A stretch of DNA of 64,000 bases. Source: Comamonadaceae bacterium. GTDB lineage: Bacteria; Pseudomonadota; Gammaproteobacteria; Burkholderiales; Burkholderiaceae_C. The notes beneath the pieces are model-generated. The model saw only the letters and a list, made by a program, of their open reading frames with translations. It did not search any database and was not told the origin of the DNA. Made by a program: the position numbers and the translations under genes. The stretch's first letter is position 1. Every line of letters starts with the position of its first letter. The stretch spans positions 1 to 64,000 of the forward strand of contig CANBVJ010000001.1 of NCBI GenBank assembly GCA_947372865.1, written 5' to 3'. Positions 63,914 to 64,000 of this stretch are shown here, piece after piece.

Positions 63914-64000
63914 TCAGAGTGGCAAGGAGCGCAGGGTTTCGTAGGTCTTCTTGAGCCAGTGCTTGGCCCGCTGGCGTTCCAGCAAACCCAGGGAGTCCGC
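63914..64000 (-). CDS. C-terminal end of an unidentified protein (gene runs off the window)
   Basis: The last 28 codons before TGA read an Arg/Lys-rich amphipathic helix, ending TLRSLPL. Codon use is GC-rich and matches the chromosome. Too little to name. Confidence 0.5.
   Translation of the reverse strand, partial: ADSLGLLERQRAKHWLKKTYETLRSLPL

Noticed and set aside
1-64000. CRISPR arrays, rRNA genes, insertion sequences
   Set aside because: No regularly spaced repeats, no rRNA-like sequence and no DDE transposase gene were seen on either strand.

Overview
The window is chromosomal DNA of a betaproteobacterium, most likely a member of the Comamonadaceae (Rhodoferax/Polaromonas-like). The evidence is the codon usage and GC-rich core genes, the rpsO-pnp and tpiA-secG blocks, an SAH riboswitch, and MTTase/betaine genes of that style. 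This placement is inferred from protein character; no search was run.

Layout. (1) 1-10503 is an integrated, visibly AT-rich genomic island inside a tRNA-Ile(CAU) gene. At the left end the tRNA is complete but interrupted in the anticodon loop by a ~210-nt group I intron of the Azoarcus type. A tyrosine recombinase gene follows directly. At the right end lies an intronless copy of the tRNA 3' half, starting at the anticodon loop. Between them are a second, catalytic-domain-only recombinase, small mobile-element proteins, two secreted hydrolases, a large lipoprotein and a truncated repeat gene. (2) 10586-18052 is GC-rich chromosome: MFS and DMT transporters, an SCP2-domain protein, a biotin-dependent acyl-CoA carboxylase pair with a BKACE-family enzyme, and tRNA-Arg(ACG). 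(3) 18725-39224 is an O-antigen/LPS locus: a Wzz-like protein, an RfaH-like antiterminator followed by an ops-like site, GDP-fucose genes, a CDP-tyvelose pathway, Wzx, Wzy, glycosyltransferases, heptose genes and a WbpM-type dehydratase. Its middle (about 28-32.6 kb) is strongly AT-rich, as expected for transferred O-antigen genes. (4) 40353-57493 is a betaine/one-carbon region: a betaine ABC transporter, a GbdR-like regulator, PurU, a corrinoid protein, DUF1638, a MetV/MetF-type methylenetetrahydrofolate reductase, methyl-THF:corrinoid methyltransferase, an ASKHA corrinoid activator, BetB, BetA and a BHMT-like methyltransferase behind an SAH riboswitch. (5) 57666-64000 is housekeeping: rpsO, pnp, a quinone oxidoreductase, tpiA, secG, an NDP-sugar pyrophosphorylase, tRNA-Pro(CGG) and the end of an unidentified gene.

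Two systems stand out. The first is the island whose integration crossover appears to coincide with the 5' splice site of a group I intron. Integration would then place an essential tRNA under the control of an element-borne self-splicing ribozyme. The second is the corrinoid methyl-transfer cluster in a presumably aerobic bacterium. It is wired to betaine uptake and to PurU, which suggests oxidation of betaine-derived methyl groups through THF to formate. The substrate-specific MttB-family methyltransferase is not in the window, and three of its enzymes (methyl-THF methyltransferase, corrinoid activator, BHMT) share Arg-rich C-terminal tails.
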